Origin: Erysipelotrichales bacterium
GTDB lineage: Bacteria > Bacillota_I > Bacilli_A > Erysipelotrichales > Erysipelotrichaceae
Reading direction: 5' to 3'
Assembly (NCBI GenBank): GCA_910576345.1
Contig: CAJTIT010000012.1
Location: forward strand, 20,240-84,239
Length of the DNA: 64,000 bases
Part shown: positions 25,912 to 34,622 of the stretch, one piece after another
Position numbering within the stretch: position 1 is the stretch's first letter
How the letters are laid out: each line of letters begins with the position of its first letter
The notes under the pieces: generated by a model
What the model was told of the DNA's origin: nothing
Seen by the model: only the letters and a program-made list of their open reading frames with translations
Database searches by the model: none
Program-made: the position numbers and the translations under genes

Positions 25912-26313
25912 TTATTCAATATCGGCTATTGCTTCTGCAATTGCTGATGCAACTTGCTCATTTGTTATTTCAAATTTCGCAAATATATCCATAATTAATC
26001 TCGGAATTGTTTCACAAACTTTATCGCTGCTAACAATAACCATTTTTTCGTCTGAGCAAAACATATGCATAGGTTTATTATTCAAACCGCAACGCCTAAG
26101 AATTTCATAAGGCACATATAAACTTTCGCCCACCATGTCTTCTTCTGCATAGTATCCTTCTATACGCAAACATTGCTCAATAGATTCTGTTGCACATGGG
26201 TAGCTGAATTCAAGACTATCCCCGATCTTCAATCCCATTTCTTGTAATACATTAACAGGAAGAGCAATTCTTCCATATTCATCTAATACTGCTTCAAATA
26301 TTTTACGTTTCAT
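25912..26313 (-). CDS. AbrB/MazE-like swapped-hairpin regulator
   Basis: 133 residues. The start KIFEAVLDEYGRIALPVNVLQEMGLKIGDSLEFS is the swapped-hairpin DNA-binding domain of AbrB/SpoVT/MazE proteins; a similar second strand set appears at about 65-95 (SLYVPYEILRRCGL ... KMVIVSSDK). The C-terminus is helical. It is two codons from the adenine methylase gene and probably regulates the transfer operon. Confidence 0.78.
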   Translation of the reverse strand: MKRKIFEAVLDEYGRIALPVNVLQEMGLKIGDSLEFSYPCATESIEQCLRIEGYYAEEDMVGESLYVPYEILRRCGLNNKPMHMFCSDEKMVIVSSDKVCETIPRLIMDIFAKFEITNEQVASAIAEAIADIE

Positions 26314-27228
26314 TTAATCTCCTTCTGTAAACAAACTGAATTGCGTACCAAGTATTTTGTGCTGTTTAGTATCATAATTAGAAATTAACAGCTCTTGAAA
26401 TTGGGAATCTCCATCATATCGCATAGCGATGTTATTTTGTCTTTCGACTGCTTCAATAAAATAATCCTTATATAGATCTCTAATATAAGGACAGTCATTA
26501 TATGATAATAGAAATTTCCCTTTAATTTTTGCAAGGCAATCTCTCAATCTTATATGATCTGCTTCAGTGAATGCAGCTTCATAGTAGGATTCCGTATCAT
26601 AATACGGTGGATCGCAATAAAAAAAGGCATCATCTCGATCATATTGACCTATTAATGCCTCAAAATCTTTATTCTCTATCACTGTGTTTGCTAAACGTTC
26701 ACTGATTCTCCACACTTGTGCAAATACTTTTCTTACATCACATGGATTACCACCAAATGCTTTACAGCCACTGGCATAAGAATATCGTATTAGCTTGAAA
26801 AATACAACCGCACGCTTTATATCGTATTGCTCCTTGCTTTTACTCAGCAGCTCCTCTAACTCTTTTTGTTGTAAATCTGTAAAGAAATCATTCACTCTGA
26901 CCATTTCTTCGTCTATGATTTTTTCATCAATACGCTCTTTGTTGATGATTTCTTTATATAATTGGAATAAGTATCTACCATTTAAAGGTAAATACCCTAG
27001 TTCTTTGATAAAGGCTAATGGCTTATCTCGTACCACCTGAAACATATTTGTTAGATTGTTATTAAAATCATTGTATACTTCCAGATTTTTCTCAGGTGCT
27101 TTTCCGAATAACACCCAGCCCCCACCGCCGAATACTTCTATGTATCTTCCATAATTCATTGGGAATCTTTTATAAATGGTATCTCTGAGCAGTTTCTTGC
27201 CACCAATCCATGATATTAAGCTATTCAA
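26314..27228 (-). CDS. Dam-like DNA adenine methyltransferase
   Basis: 304 residues, D12 class. SAM-binding motif I is YIEVFGGGGWVLFGK (about 29-43), after the class-specific SWIGGKKLLRDTI. The catalytic motif IV is DPPYYDTESYY (about 205-215). It would methylate N6 of adenine within a short site, often GATC for this class; the site cannot be read here. There is no linked restriction gene, so it is an orphan, likely protecting incoming ICE DNA from host restriction or controlling expression. Confidence 0.92.
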   Translation of the reverse strand: MNSLISWIGGKKLLRDTIYKRFPMNYGRYIEVFGGGGWVLFGKAPEKNLEVYNDFNNNLTNMFQVVRDKPLAFIKELGYLPLNGRYLFQLYKEIINKERIDEKIIDEEMVRVNDFFTDLQQKELEELLSKSKEQYDIKRAVVFFKLIRYSYASGCKAFGGNPCDVRKVFAQVWRISERLANTVIENKDFEALIGQYDRDDAFFYCDPPYYDTESYYEAAFTEADHIRLRDCLAKIKGKFLLSYNDCPYIRDLYKDYFIEAVERQNNIAMRYDGDSQFQELLISNYDTKQHKILGTQFSLFTEGD

Positions 27229-27271
27229 TAAATTGTTTCATCTCCTCTCGTATTAGATTTGTAATAAAAGG

Positions 27272-27499
27272 TTACAAAACGTGGATTTCTTGTTTTTCTT
27301 GAACACATTCAAATCCAACATATAAAGTTTCATAAAACTCTTGCAATGTTATAAGCATGGTTACAGGATCATCATGCACGTAGTTATTCATGATATACGC
27401 ATCGTATCGATCGTATACTTCTTTAATGTCTTCAATAGGACATTTGACATTTATACAAATCTTCATCATGTTCAAAACATTGGTAATCATACTCATCAA
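27272..27499 (-). CDS. Hypothetical small ICE protein
   Basis: 75 residues from an MMSM start, mostly helical and acidic, with KICINVKCPIEDIKEVYDRY and EFYETLYVGFECVQEK. It is separated by 57 bp from the LPD28-like gene. No family is recognised. Confidence 0.6.
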   Translation of the reverse strand: MMSMITNVLNMMKICINVKCPIEDIKEVYDRYDAYIMNNYVHDDPVTMLITLQEFYETLYVGFECVQEKQEIHVL

Positions 27500-27556
27500 G
27501 TATAGATGGATAAACCTTGTATAAACAGCGATTACAAACTGTTACTTGGCTGCTCA

Positions 27557-27925
27557 TTATTGCATACTCATCAGCATTTCATTCTTTTCTGATATGATTT
27601 CATCGAACTCTTCTTGAGTCATCTCCATAAAATCATCTAAAGTATAAATGCCAGGTAGATAGTTTTCTCCATTCTTTGGATAGTAAGATTGGAGATTATC
27701 TAGCGGCAAGGGGCTTTTACAAATAATTGTTCCCCAGTAATTCACCATTATAGAAGGTTTTATTTCTGCGAAAGTTCCATCACAATAGTCAGAATCACGC
27801 ACATCGTAACAATAAAGTGATTCAGGTATTGTGGATCTGTCAAGACGAATATCTGTAAATAAGCATATATATCCATCTAAATCAATCAATTCATATCTTT
27901 CTGTTCTTGCATCTTCTGGTATCAT
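27557..27925 (-). CDS. LPD28-like domain protein
   Basis: 122 residues. The pattern RYELIDLDGYICLFTDIRLDR, STIPESLYCYDVRDSD and MVNYWGTIICKSPLPL matches the LPD28 domain, a module often met in large polyvalent proteins and as a free protein in Tn1549-like elements. The ending EFDEIISEKNEMLM is acidic. Function is unknown; it is usually the first gene of the transfer cluster, as here. Confidence 0.78.
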   Translation of the reverse strand: MIPEDARTERYELIDLDGYICLFTDIRLDRSTIPESLYCYDVRDSDYCDGTFAEIKPSIMVNYWGTIICKSPLPLDNLQSYYPKNGENYLPGIYTLDDFMEMTQEEFDEIISEKNEMLMSMQ

Positions 27926-28223
27926 TTTTAAACCTCACTTTTTAGATACAAAAAAAAGCAACATCATATCTGCTTTGATATAATATCACCCTGATTAGTT
28001 TATTAATATTTTCCATGTTGAGTGCTTGTTGCACTCATGGTTCAAACACCTTGAAATAATACATTTATAACTCCTTTTTTATTAGAAAACACAATATTTT
28101 CTCCTAACATTATTTTCATATTAAATAGCTCATAATCCTAAATTACATTTCGAATAAAATCTTTATTATCATCAGTATATGAAACCTTACTTTTAACTTC
28201 AAATATTTGTACCGGTTAAAATT

Positions 28224-28913
28224 TTAGTATCTTTTTTTATATATATGAAGTAATTTTTTTCTATTAGATTTCGATAGAGGTATACTGTCGTAACTAATAT
28301 TCGTTTTACTGTCTAATAAAGTGAAAGGAAATCTACATAAAGGTACTTTGTACTCTACATTTAGATTATTTATAGATCCATAGTATCTCAAAAGAGTACC
28401 ATATTCTGTTTCTATGCTTTCCAAATTAATGCTATTTTCTCCATCCTCATATATATTGTAAGAACAATATTTTTTAGAATTATGCAGTTCAGTATCTATT
28501 ACTTCTATTAAAACGTCACAAGCATATACATCTATCCTATGAATAAGATTTTCAACCCTTTTTATTAAAATTGATTCTTCTTCAGTCTGTTGTATTATAC
28601 TATAAAGACAGATTATAATATTTGCAAATTCATTTCTTTTAAAACCATCTTCAAGTACAATATTGAGATTTCTCAAATGAGCGAACTTTATTTTTAGCAA
28701 ATCAATAGCTTGACGATCATAATCAATAGCATTTAATATCAGAGGAGACTTATTTAATAACTCCTCGGTGTGCTTACCAGTGCCAGAACCAATTTCTTCT
28801 ATTATTTTATTTTTTAACGAAACAATCTTATCTATTATTTCTATTTCTTTACTATAATCTCTACTCCATCCGAATAATTCATCATATAGTTTATAATACC
28901 ACCTTGGATGCAT
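28224..28913 (-). CDS. Class I SAM-dependent methyltransferase (cargo operon gene 3)
   Basis: 229 residues from the ATG at 28913, nine bases after AAGGAG; in-frame starts at 28937 and 28952 lack good sites. Motif I is IIEEIGSGTGKHTEELL with LNAIDYDRQAIDLL as the acidic strand after it, the classic SAM pocket. The C-terminal half (DVLIEVIDTELHNSKKYCSY ...) resembles small-molecule methyltransferases of the Methyltransf_11/25 type. It is the last gene of a coupled operon with a nucleotidyltransferase and a 2-TM protein. Base content is more AT-rich than the transfer genes, suggesting separate origin. Substrate unknown. Confidence 0.85.
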   Translation of the reverse strand: MHPRWYYKLYDELFGWSRDYSKEIEIIDKIVSLKNKIIEEIGSGTGKHTEELLNKSPLILNAIDYDRQAIDLLKIKFAHLRNLNIVLEDGFKRNEFANIIICLYSIIQQTEEESILIKRVENLIHRIDVYACDVLIEVIDTELHNSKKYCSYNIYEDGENSINLESIETEYGTLLRYYGSINNLNVEYKVPLCRFPFTLLDSKTNISYDSIPLSKSNRKKLLHIYKKRY

Positions 28914-28926
28914 ATATATTTTCTCC

Positions 28927-29640
28927 TTATTTATCATTCCACAAATCCTCAAATATACTAGAAAATAAAGATATTAAATCATTATCTTGTGAAATAAAAC
29001 ATTTTTCTCCATAACCTTTTGTTTCTGATACAGGCCAACCAAATATTACTTCAGTAATATTAAAATTATCTTCTATTATAATAAAATTTAAAAAGCCTTT
29101 TCCTTTTTCTGAAATTTCCTTATAATTATATTTACTATTATACTTCTCACTTAAATCAGAAAATTCTTTAGCTAATCCACTACTACCATTTGTAATTAGA
29201 TCTTTATATATAGTGTTCTTGTTTCTTAATAGCTTTTTAGTTGCCTCATAATACTTTTTACCATATAAAGTGTGATATACAACCTTTTGATTTACAGGAA
29301 TACGAGTATTTCTAACAAATCTAGCTATTTGAATTTTCTCAGACAAATACTTTAAGCCTTCATCCCCGTTTGGGAGTATACGTAATTTATTTAGATTAGG
29401 AATTTCTTCCATATATTTTTTTACTGCACTCAACTCTGAGATAAAATCAGCTTCCATTTGTACTATATTTATAAAGTGCCCAATAAGCAATATTAATATA
29501 GATGTACCTATAGTTAATGGAATTCTTAATTCGTCGGTTAAATTAAGAAAATTCCAAAACGGATCAAAACTACCGAAAAAAAATGAAAATGCTGCTAAAA
29601 TATAAGATATAATGGGTATTATCCAATTATTCTTTTTCAT
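28927..29640 (-). CDS. 2-TM membrane protein with cytoplasmic domain (cargo operon gene 2)
   Basis: 237 residues. Two membrane helices (about 6-24 and 42-60) are followed by a soluble domain of about 170 residues: LSAVKKYMEEIPNLNKL, IQIARFVRNTRIPV, and the late strand-loop FLNFIIIEDNFNITEVIFGWP, a shape reminiscent of HKD-less PLD-like proteins. This layout is shared with 2-TM effectors of bacterial defence systems, but no family can be named from sequence. The ATG overlaps the nucleotidyltransferase stop (ATGA). Inference: membrane effector or sensor for the product of its neighbour. Confidence 0.75.
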   Translation of the reverse strand: MKKNNWIIPIISYILAAFSFFFGSFDPFWNFLNLTDELRIPLTIGTSILILLIGHFINIVQMEADFISELSAVKKYMEEIPNLNKLRILPNGDEGLKYLSEKIQIARFVRNTRIPVNQKVVYHTLYGKKYYEATKKLLRNKNTIYKDLITNGSSGLAKEFSDLSEKYNSKYNYKEISEKGKGFLNFIIIEDNFNITEVIFGWPVSETKGYGEKCFISQDNDLISLFSSIFEDLWNDK

Positions 29641-30491
29641 ACCATTACCTCAATTTCATTTTTTAATTTTTGAAGCCATTTTATTGCTCCGTCTTCTAAC
29701 ATTGAAACATTTTCTATAGAATGATAACCATTATTCGAAACATTTGACTTTAAATGAACTATATCTTGAATAAATGATTCACTATACATATTACCATACC
29801 ATTTTGCGAATTCTTTATTCTCTAAATAGTCAGCTTCTTTTTTCCTCAATAATCTCATTCTATTGCGTGCAATAGTCATAATTGAATGCAAAATGAACTC
29901 AATATATTGAGCAGAATATCTTGTATATGACAAAATCTTTTTCTCTCCAGTAATCAAGTCAAGGCTATCATACTCAATTATTCCAGATTGTAAAGATTTG
30001 ATTGTATTCAAAATCCCACATTTTGAATGTAATAAATCATAAAAAGTTGGCTCCTTGTCCATAAGATTCTTTAGAAGATTATTTGTATTATGTGCTTTAT
30101 ATTTGCTCCAACACAATTTTGTAAATATAGATCTTTTATCATAACTTATTTTATCATCAACCAAAAGATGCAAAAACAAAACATCTTGATTGCCTAATTC
30201 CCAAATTTCTGGTTTATACGGACCATTTACTGCACCTGCAATCAAAAGTATATTTTCTTTTTGAAAAGTCTTATTTATTTCATCTATCATTCTCCTTATA
30301 TTTAGCATTATCGTACTGCTTATGCTTTCACAATAAATCCACAAGTCGTAATCACAAAATCTGACCTCTTTCCAACCATAATGTCCAGATGAACTTCCAA
30401 GAATTGCAAAATCAATCATGTCTTTTTTTATTCCACATAAATGATTCTCGATAATTGGATATATAAGCTCATAATTATTTCTGGTAAACAT
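29637..30491 (-). CDS. Nucleotidyltransferase-fold protein (cargo operon gene 1)
   Basis: 284 residues; GGAGG five bases before the ATG. The Pol-beta nucleotidyltransferase signature is visible as LGSSSGHYG (32-39) followed by the metal pair CDYDLWI (Asp47, Asp49); FLHLLVDDK may supply the third acid. The C-terminal half is helical (RYSAQYIEFILHSIMTIARNRMRLL), as in aminoglycoside adenylyltransferase or MNT/HEPN-type proteins. It may transfer a nucleotide to a protein, RNA or small molecule, or make a signal nucleotide. The coupled 2-TM gene is compatible with a signalling or abortive-infection system. Not a canonical CD-NTase by motif. Confidence 0.78.
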   Translation of the reverse strand: MFTRNNYELIYPIIENHLCGIKKDMIDFAILGSSSGHYGWKEVRFCDYDLWIYCESISSTIMLNIRRMIDEINKTFQKENILLIAGAVNGPYKPEIWELGNQDVLFLHLLVDDKISYDKRSIFTKLCWSKYKAHNTNNLLKNLMDKEPTFYDLLHSKCGILNTIKSLQSGIIEYDSLDLITGEKKILSYTRYSAQYIEFILHSIMTIARNRMRLLRKKEADYLENKEFAKWYGNMYSESFIQDIVHLKSNVSNNGYHSIENVSMLEDGAIKWLQKLKNEIEVMV

Positions 30492-30708
30492 AATAACCTC
30501 CTTTTGTTTTATTATAATATATATTTAATAAAAAAATATTCTGACAATATTTGATTAAATTTTGATACATTTTGAATCATCAAGATATCTTCATTTTATT
30601 ATTAAAACATTTAATAAAATAGCACTTTTATCAGTTAACAGCCAGTTTTGATCTTATGTTACTTATTAATAGGCAGAGTTTTGCCCTTGTTAACGACTAG
30701 GAGTACTT

Positions 30709-30852
30709 TTATTTTATCGTTTTCTTTATTGTACATTCGTTATGTTGAGCAGGTGTAACATTACCAATAATAGTTCCACAATTATTCACTGTGTTATTTG
30801 TTGAACTATTAATAATAATTATCCTCTCACTTAATTCAATTAGATTTCCCAC
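30709..30852 (-). CDS. Small ORF repeating the Asn-rich motif of the upstream protein
   Basis: 47 residues from a GTG two bases after the stop of the 521-residue gene. It contains SSTNNTVNNCGTIIGNV, a near copy of TTNNTVNNSGTITGNV in that protein, then a Cys- and Lys-rich end. Either it is a coupled small protein that shares an interaction motif, or a remnant of a duplicated domain end. The preserved motif with synonymous-like drift and the tight spacing favour function only weakly. Confidence 0.45.
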   Translation of the reverse strand: MGNLIELSERIIIINSSTNNTVNNCGTIIGNVTPAQHNECTIKKTIK

Positions 30853-30853
30853 C

Positions 30854-32419
30854 CTATACTTTTACTGGTGGAATTCCAAAAAAATTCAAAAGATTTGCGA
30901 GACCAGAAAGAGCGGATATTAATTTTACACCAACATTACCCATAAAACAAATTGCATCTGTAAAACTTTTTTTACTTTCATCTCGTTTCTCGTCCATTTT
31001 CAACTTCACTGACGATTTAGTCTCATCCATAATGGCAGAAAGACGTTGTCTCTGTGTTTCGCTAATGTATTCAAAACTCCTTATTATTTTTTTTGCCTCT
31101 TCAATTTCTTTCATTAAATCGTTAACATTAATATCCCCTATATTTGCAGACAATGCACCATAATTTACAGCCGCAACATTTCCTGTTATTGTGCCACTGT
31201 TATTGACTGTATTGTTGGTAGTAGCGTAACTTACAGCTCGATGCTCCTCTCTTAACATTTTACTCATTTGATTTGCCTCCTTTACAATTTCATCTATCTC
31301 ATATTTGTTTTGAATTAAATTAACGATACCACGAATCACCTCAAATATATCTGTATTATTCAATCTATTAATATCAATTCCTTGCGCTTTACTTAAATCA
31401 GTATCCCATATTACAATGACTGGGGCTTTTGTCTTCAATTTGTCTGGAATAAAATTCATTCTATTCATTATTTCATATCCAGATTTTCCATAATCAACTT
31501 CAGTATAATATATATCCAGATAATCTCCAGACAAATAGTGAAGATCTTCCCAATGATTTTCTATTAAGTCCTTATACTCCTTTGAATCTACTTGAAGAGG
31601 CATAATAAAACATTTGAATGGTATACTCTTATCCTGATATCTCTCAATGATATAACCTAAATCTTTTGCGCGTTTAGCTGTTTTAATCGGCAAAATCGCT
31701 AGTAACTTCTCCGAAACTACTATTAAATCCTTTTGTTTAAATGTTCTTATGAGTTTTTCTCTATCTTTGTTACTTTTATTACATTCAAATTGAAACTGTT
31801 CTGCTAATTTTTTAAATACACTAAGTGGCATTTTTCGAATATCTATGGGTTCACCTTTTGTTTTAATAAGCCATTCCAAGAAATCGCACTCAATATGTAA
31901 ATCTAAATCTAAAGGATTCATAAAATGCAACACCCATTGCTTTTCTTCTTGAATCCAAGGAATAGAATTTGCGTGAGAAAACAAAAAACGAGATGAGTCT
32001 GCCAATTCTTGTGGTCTCACATTTCGCACTCGGTTGCCATTATTTATGCATTTCATATTGCCATATGTTGCCTTATAGAAATGACAAAAACTTTTATCAA
32101 AACGTCCTTCATGAAAAACACAGTGAATCAGTTCATAATCAGGCCAAAATTTATAATGAAAATCAAAATATTTATTCAAGATCCCAGCACATTTGTCTAA
32201 ACTTTCCTCAAAATATTCACTTTCAATAAATTGATGAAATATACTTTTAATTGATGGTTCATATTGCTGTAAAAAAAGAGACGCATATTCCTTCAATTCG
32301 CCAGCATATTGTTCATTTAACATTAGATCCAAGATATCCAAATCATTATGCTCTAAGCGAATAGAATGCTTAAGCCATTCACAAAAGTCAATAATTATCA
32401 TATCGGGCAATAAATTCAT
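30854..32419 (-). CDS. Large hypothetical protein with Asn-rich linker motif and C-terminal hydrophobic segment
   Basis: 521 residues; AGGAGG nine bases before the ATG. The first 250 residues are helical and Cys/His-rich in places (CHFYKATYGNMKCINNGNRVR). A central alpha/beta stretch (about 255-375) has strands FKCFIMPLQV, DIYYTEVDYG and PVIVIWDTDLS. After EANQMSKMLREEHRA comes TTNNTVNNSGTITGNV with VNYGALSANIG (about 400-430), a small beta-repeat-like motif, then a coiled coil (EEAKKIIRSFEYI...) and a hydrophobic end (LISALSGLANLLNFFG). No family is recognised. It lies in the AT-rich cargo island at the ICE edge and could be a defence or stress protein. Confidence 0.7.
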   Translation of the reverse strand: MNLLPDMIIIDFCEWLKHSIRLEHNDLDILDLMLNEQYAGELKEYASLFLQQYEPSIKSIFHQFIESEYFEESLDKCAGILNKYFDFHYKFWPDYELIHCVFHEGRFDKSFCHFYKATYGNMKCINNGNRVRNVRPQELADSSRFLFSHANSIPWIQEEKQWVLHFMNPLDLDLHIECDFLEWLIKTKGEPIDIRKMPLSVFKKLAEQFQFECNKSNKDREKLIRTFKQKDLIVVSEKLLAILPIKTAKRAKDLGYIIERYQDKSIPFKCFIMPLQVDSKEYKDLIENHWEDLHYLSGDYLDIYYTEVDYGKSGYEIMNRMNFIPDKLKTKAPVIVIWDTDLSKAQGIDINRLNNTDIFEVIRGIVNLIQNKYEIDEIVKEANQMSKMLREEHRAVSYATTNNTVNNSGTITGNVAAVNYGALSANIGDINVNDLMKEIEEAKKIIRSFEYISETQRQRLSAIMDETKSSVKLKMDEKRDESKKSFTDAICFMGNVGVKLISALSGLANLLNFFGIPPVKV

Positions 32420-33222
32420 CCGTTTCTACCTCCTCATATATATCCTTATAATACTTGTACTAGGCGCATGACTTCATCAGTTTCATACCTTATTATATTC
32501 TTCAAAAATCCTTAGCTACAAACAAGTAACAGACCCATTTTGTTCTAAAATTCCATCTAAATTGGCTTTGAATATAAGAAAAACATATGCACATAAATTT
32601 CTTCACTCATGACATCGCTATCAACCACTTATGGGGCGCTACACTTGACGTTAAACTATCTATGGTTGGTTTATCTCCAATTGAATTCATGCCATGCATG
32701 GAATAATAATTGAATTATACTATATAAAAGACTATCAAAGTATATTTAGGCAAGATTTGACTTTAAATGGCAAATTATTACCGCATTTAAAGCTATCAAT
32801 TACTTACTGTCAAAATATTTCAACTATATAATTAAGTAAACAGACTTCAGAACACGTTTATATTTTCTTAAAAGTGATAATTATTAATTTATATTATTCT
32901 ATTGTAAACATTTTGATTTAGATTTGCTTATACCTTTGAAAACAATTATAATAACTTTAAATAGGTAGCTTATGAAAAAACAATGATGATTTCATTTTTC
33001 AGTTATTAGCATATTTCGAAGAATTACGTGACAAGGCTTGCTGGTACTTAATTAAGCAAAATTAGATACAATAATCCTAGTGAGCAATTCTTTTCGCTGA
33101 GGACATCGCCATATCTCCAGCACATTTTTTTGTCTTTACACTACTTTTTCGCTTATTAAATCGTTAAATTGACTGTTACTATCAGTTCCTACTCATTTTT
33201 GCCCAGTCAAATTCAGCCGAGT
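32420..33222. other. Gene-free AT-rich spacer at the ICE-chromosome junction
   Basis: About 800 bp without a convincing reading frame on either strand. No tRNA, insertion sequence or CRISPR was seen. The composition is very AT-rich from about 32700 to 33000. The element end should lie here or in the last codons of the neighbouring methyltransferase gene; the exact att site is not visible without the other end. Confidence 0.4.
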
Positions 33223-33268
33223 AAAAAAGTGCATTTAAGCCTGTTGTTATCGGCTTATTTGCACTTTT
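33223..33268 (-). terminator. Strong hairpin terminator at the 3' end of the rRNA methyltransferase gene
   Basis: A long stem (AAAAGTGCA with TGCACTTTT, then TAAGCC with GGCTTA, inner mismatch) overlaps the stop codon and continues on the minus strand into TTTTTTAC. Confidence 0.8.
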
Positions 33269-34598
33269 ATTTTCTCACTATCAGAATCACACATTCAACA
33301 CCATACGTATTTGGAAACATATCCACAGGCTGTATTTTTTTACATGCATATCCCGCATCACACAATATGCGTAAATCCCTCGCCAATGTAGAAACTTTAC
33401 AAGATACATACACAATACGCTTTGGACGCATCTTCACGATACTGTCCAGCGTTTTCTTATCGCATCCCTTTCGCGGCGGATCTATGACCACCACATCCAC
33501 TTGTTGACGACGATCGACAATCTGTTGTGCGTACTCTGCCGCATCCGCACAAACAAAATCAATATTCTCTATTCCGTTTAACGCCGCATTTTGTTTCGCA
33601 TCCTCAATCGCCTGCGCTACAATCTCTACACCGCAAACATGCTTTGCTTGCTGTGCCAAAAACATGGAAATCGTCCCAACACCGCAATACAAATCCACAA
33701 CATTTTCCTTTCCGCTCAACTGCGCAAATTCCAATGCCTTTTGGTACAACACCTCTGTTTGAATCGGATTGACTTGATAAAACGACTTCATGGAGATATG
33801 AAACTTCAATCCATGAATGGAATCGACAATACTGTTTTGTCCATATAAAAGTATTTCTTCATCTCCCAAAATTACATTATCGTTTCTACGGTTGACATTC
33901 AATAAAATACTTTTCACATTCTTGACTTCACTTGTCAAAGTGTGTACCAATTCTTCTGTCATGTCCAAATGTTTTGTTTTCACGATACATACGATCATCA
34001 ATTCATCACTATGAAACGCATGCTTGATCAACAAATGACGATACTTCTCAATATCCGGCACACGCTTTAAAAACGACTTCATCACTGTCAGAACTTCATT
34101 GATGCGTTCACTTTGAATCAAACAGCGATCCATATCAATGATTGTATTGCTGTGAATACGATAAAACCCGGTCACCACTCGATGATTTTGCGTGCCAATC
34201 GGTATCTGTGCCTTATTTCGATACATATAGGGCGAGGGCATCATCGCCACATCTTCTACAGGCACATCGATTTGCGCAATTCTGCTCATCGCTTCTTCTA
34301 CCTGCATCTTTTTAAACATCGCCTGATGCGCATACGACATATGCTGAAGCTGGCAGCCACCACATTTTCCGGCAATCAAACATTTCGGTTCCATTCGTTG
34401 CGGATGTCGACAAAGCAGTGTTTTGATTTTCGCATAACCGTAGGTCTTTTTTACCATGGTCACAATCAATTCTGCTTCTTCTTTCAACATCAATCCTTTT
34501 ACAAACAAAGGAAAACCCTGCACTCGCACGACACCATGACCGTCATATGTATAGCTGCCGCAAATTCCTGTTACGATATCATTCTTTTTCATACGCAT
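33267..34598 (-). CDS. rlmCD: 23S rRNA (uracil-5-)-methyltransferase, RumA/RlmCD family
   Basis: 443 residues from the ATG at 34598; a longer frame to 34691 would overlap the upstream gene. A TRAM domain is at the N-terminus (VTGICGSYTYDGHGVVRVQG), then the 4Fe-4S cysteines C-x-x-x-x-x-C-G-G-C (CLIAGKCGGC), the SAM motif VVDLYCGVGTISMFLA, DPPRKGC and the catalytic Cys in IVYVSCKVST. It methylates C5 of uridines in 23S rRNA (U747/U1939 type). The end reads DMFPNTYGVECVILIVRK, where homologues usually have HVE; the 3' end may have been rewritten by ICE insertion. Confidence 0.93.
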   Translation of the reverse strand: MRMKKNDIVTGICGSYTYDGHGVVRVQGFPLFVKGLMLKEEAELIVTMVKKTYGYAKIKTLLCRHPQRMEPKCLIAGKCGGCQLQHMSYAHQAMFKKMQVEEAMSRIAQIDVPVEDVAMMPSPYMYRNKAQIPIGTQNHRVVTGFYRIHSNTIIDMDRCLIQSERINEVLTVMKSFLKRVPDIEKYRHLLIKHAFHSDELMIVCIVKTKHLDMTEELVHTLTSEVKNVKSILLNVNRRNDNVILGDEEILLYGQNSIVDSIHGLKFHISMKSFYQVNPIQTEVLYQKALEFAQLSGKENVVDLYCGVGTISMFLAQQAKHVCGVEIVAQAIEDAKQNAALNGIENIDFVCADAAEYAQQIVDRRQQVDVVVIDPPRKGCDKKTLDSIVKMRPKRIVYVSCKVSTLARDLRILCDAGYACKKIQPVDMFPNTYGVECVILIVRK

Positions 34599-34602
34599 AT
34601 TT

Positions 34603-34622
34603 GAAAAAGGGCTACTGCCCTT
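34603..34622 (-). terminator. Short hairpin between the Lys-rich protein gene and rlmCD
   Basis: AAGGGC AGTA GCCCTT followed by TTTC on the minus strand overlaps the stop at 34612. It could partly end transcription before the rRNA methyltransferase gene. Confidence 0.5.

Noticed and set aside
28224..30491. Cargo operon as a canonical CBASS system
   Set aside because: The nucleotidyltransferase shows only the general Pol-beta motif, and no Cap2/Cap3 or recognised CBASS effector is present.
34113..34604. 163-codon plus-strand frame opposite rlmCD
   Set aside because: The minus strand encodes an unmistakable rRNA methyltransferase; the plus frame is His/Arg-rich and lacks any family pattern.
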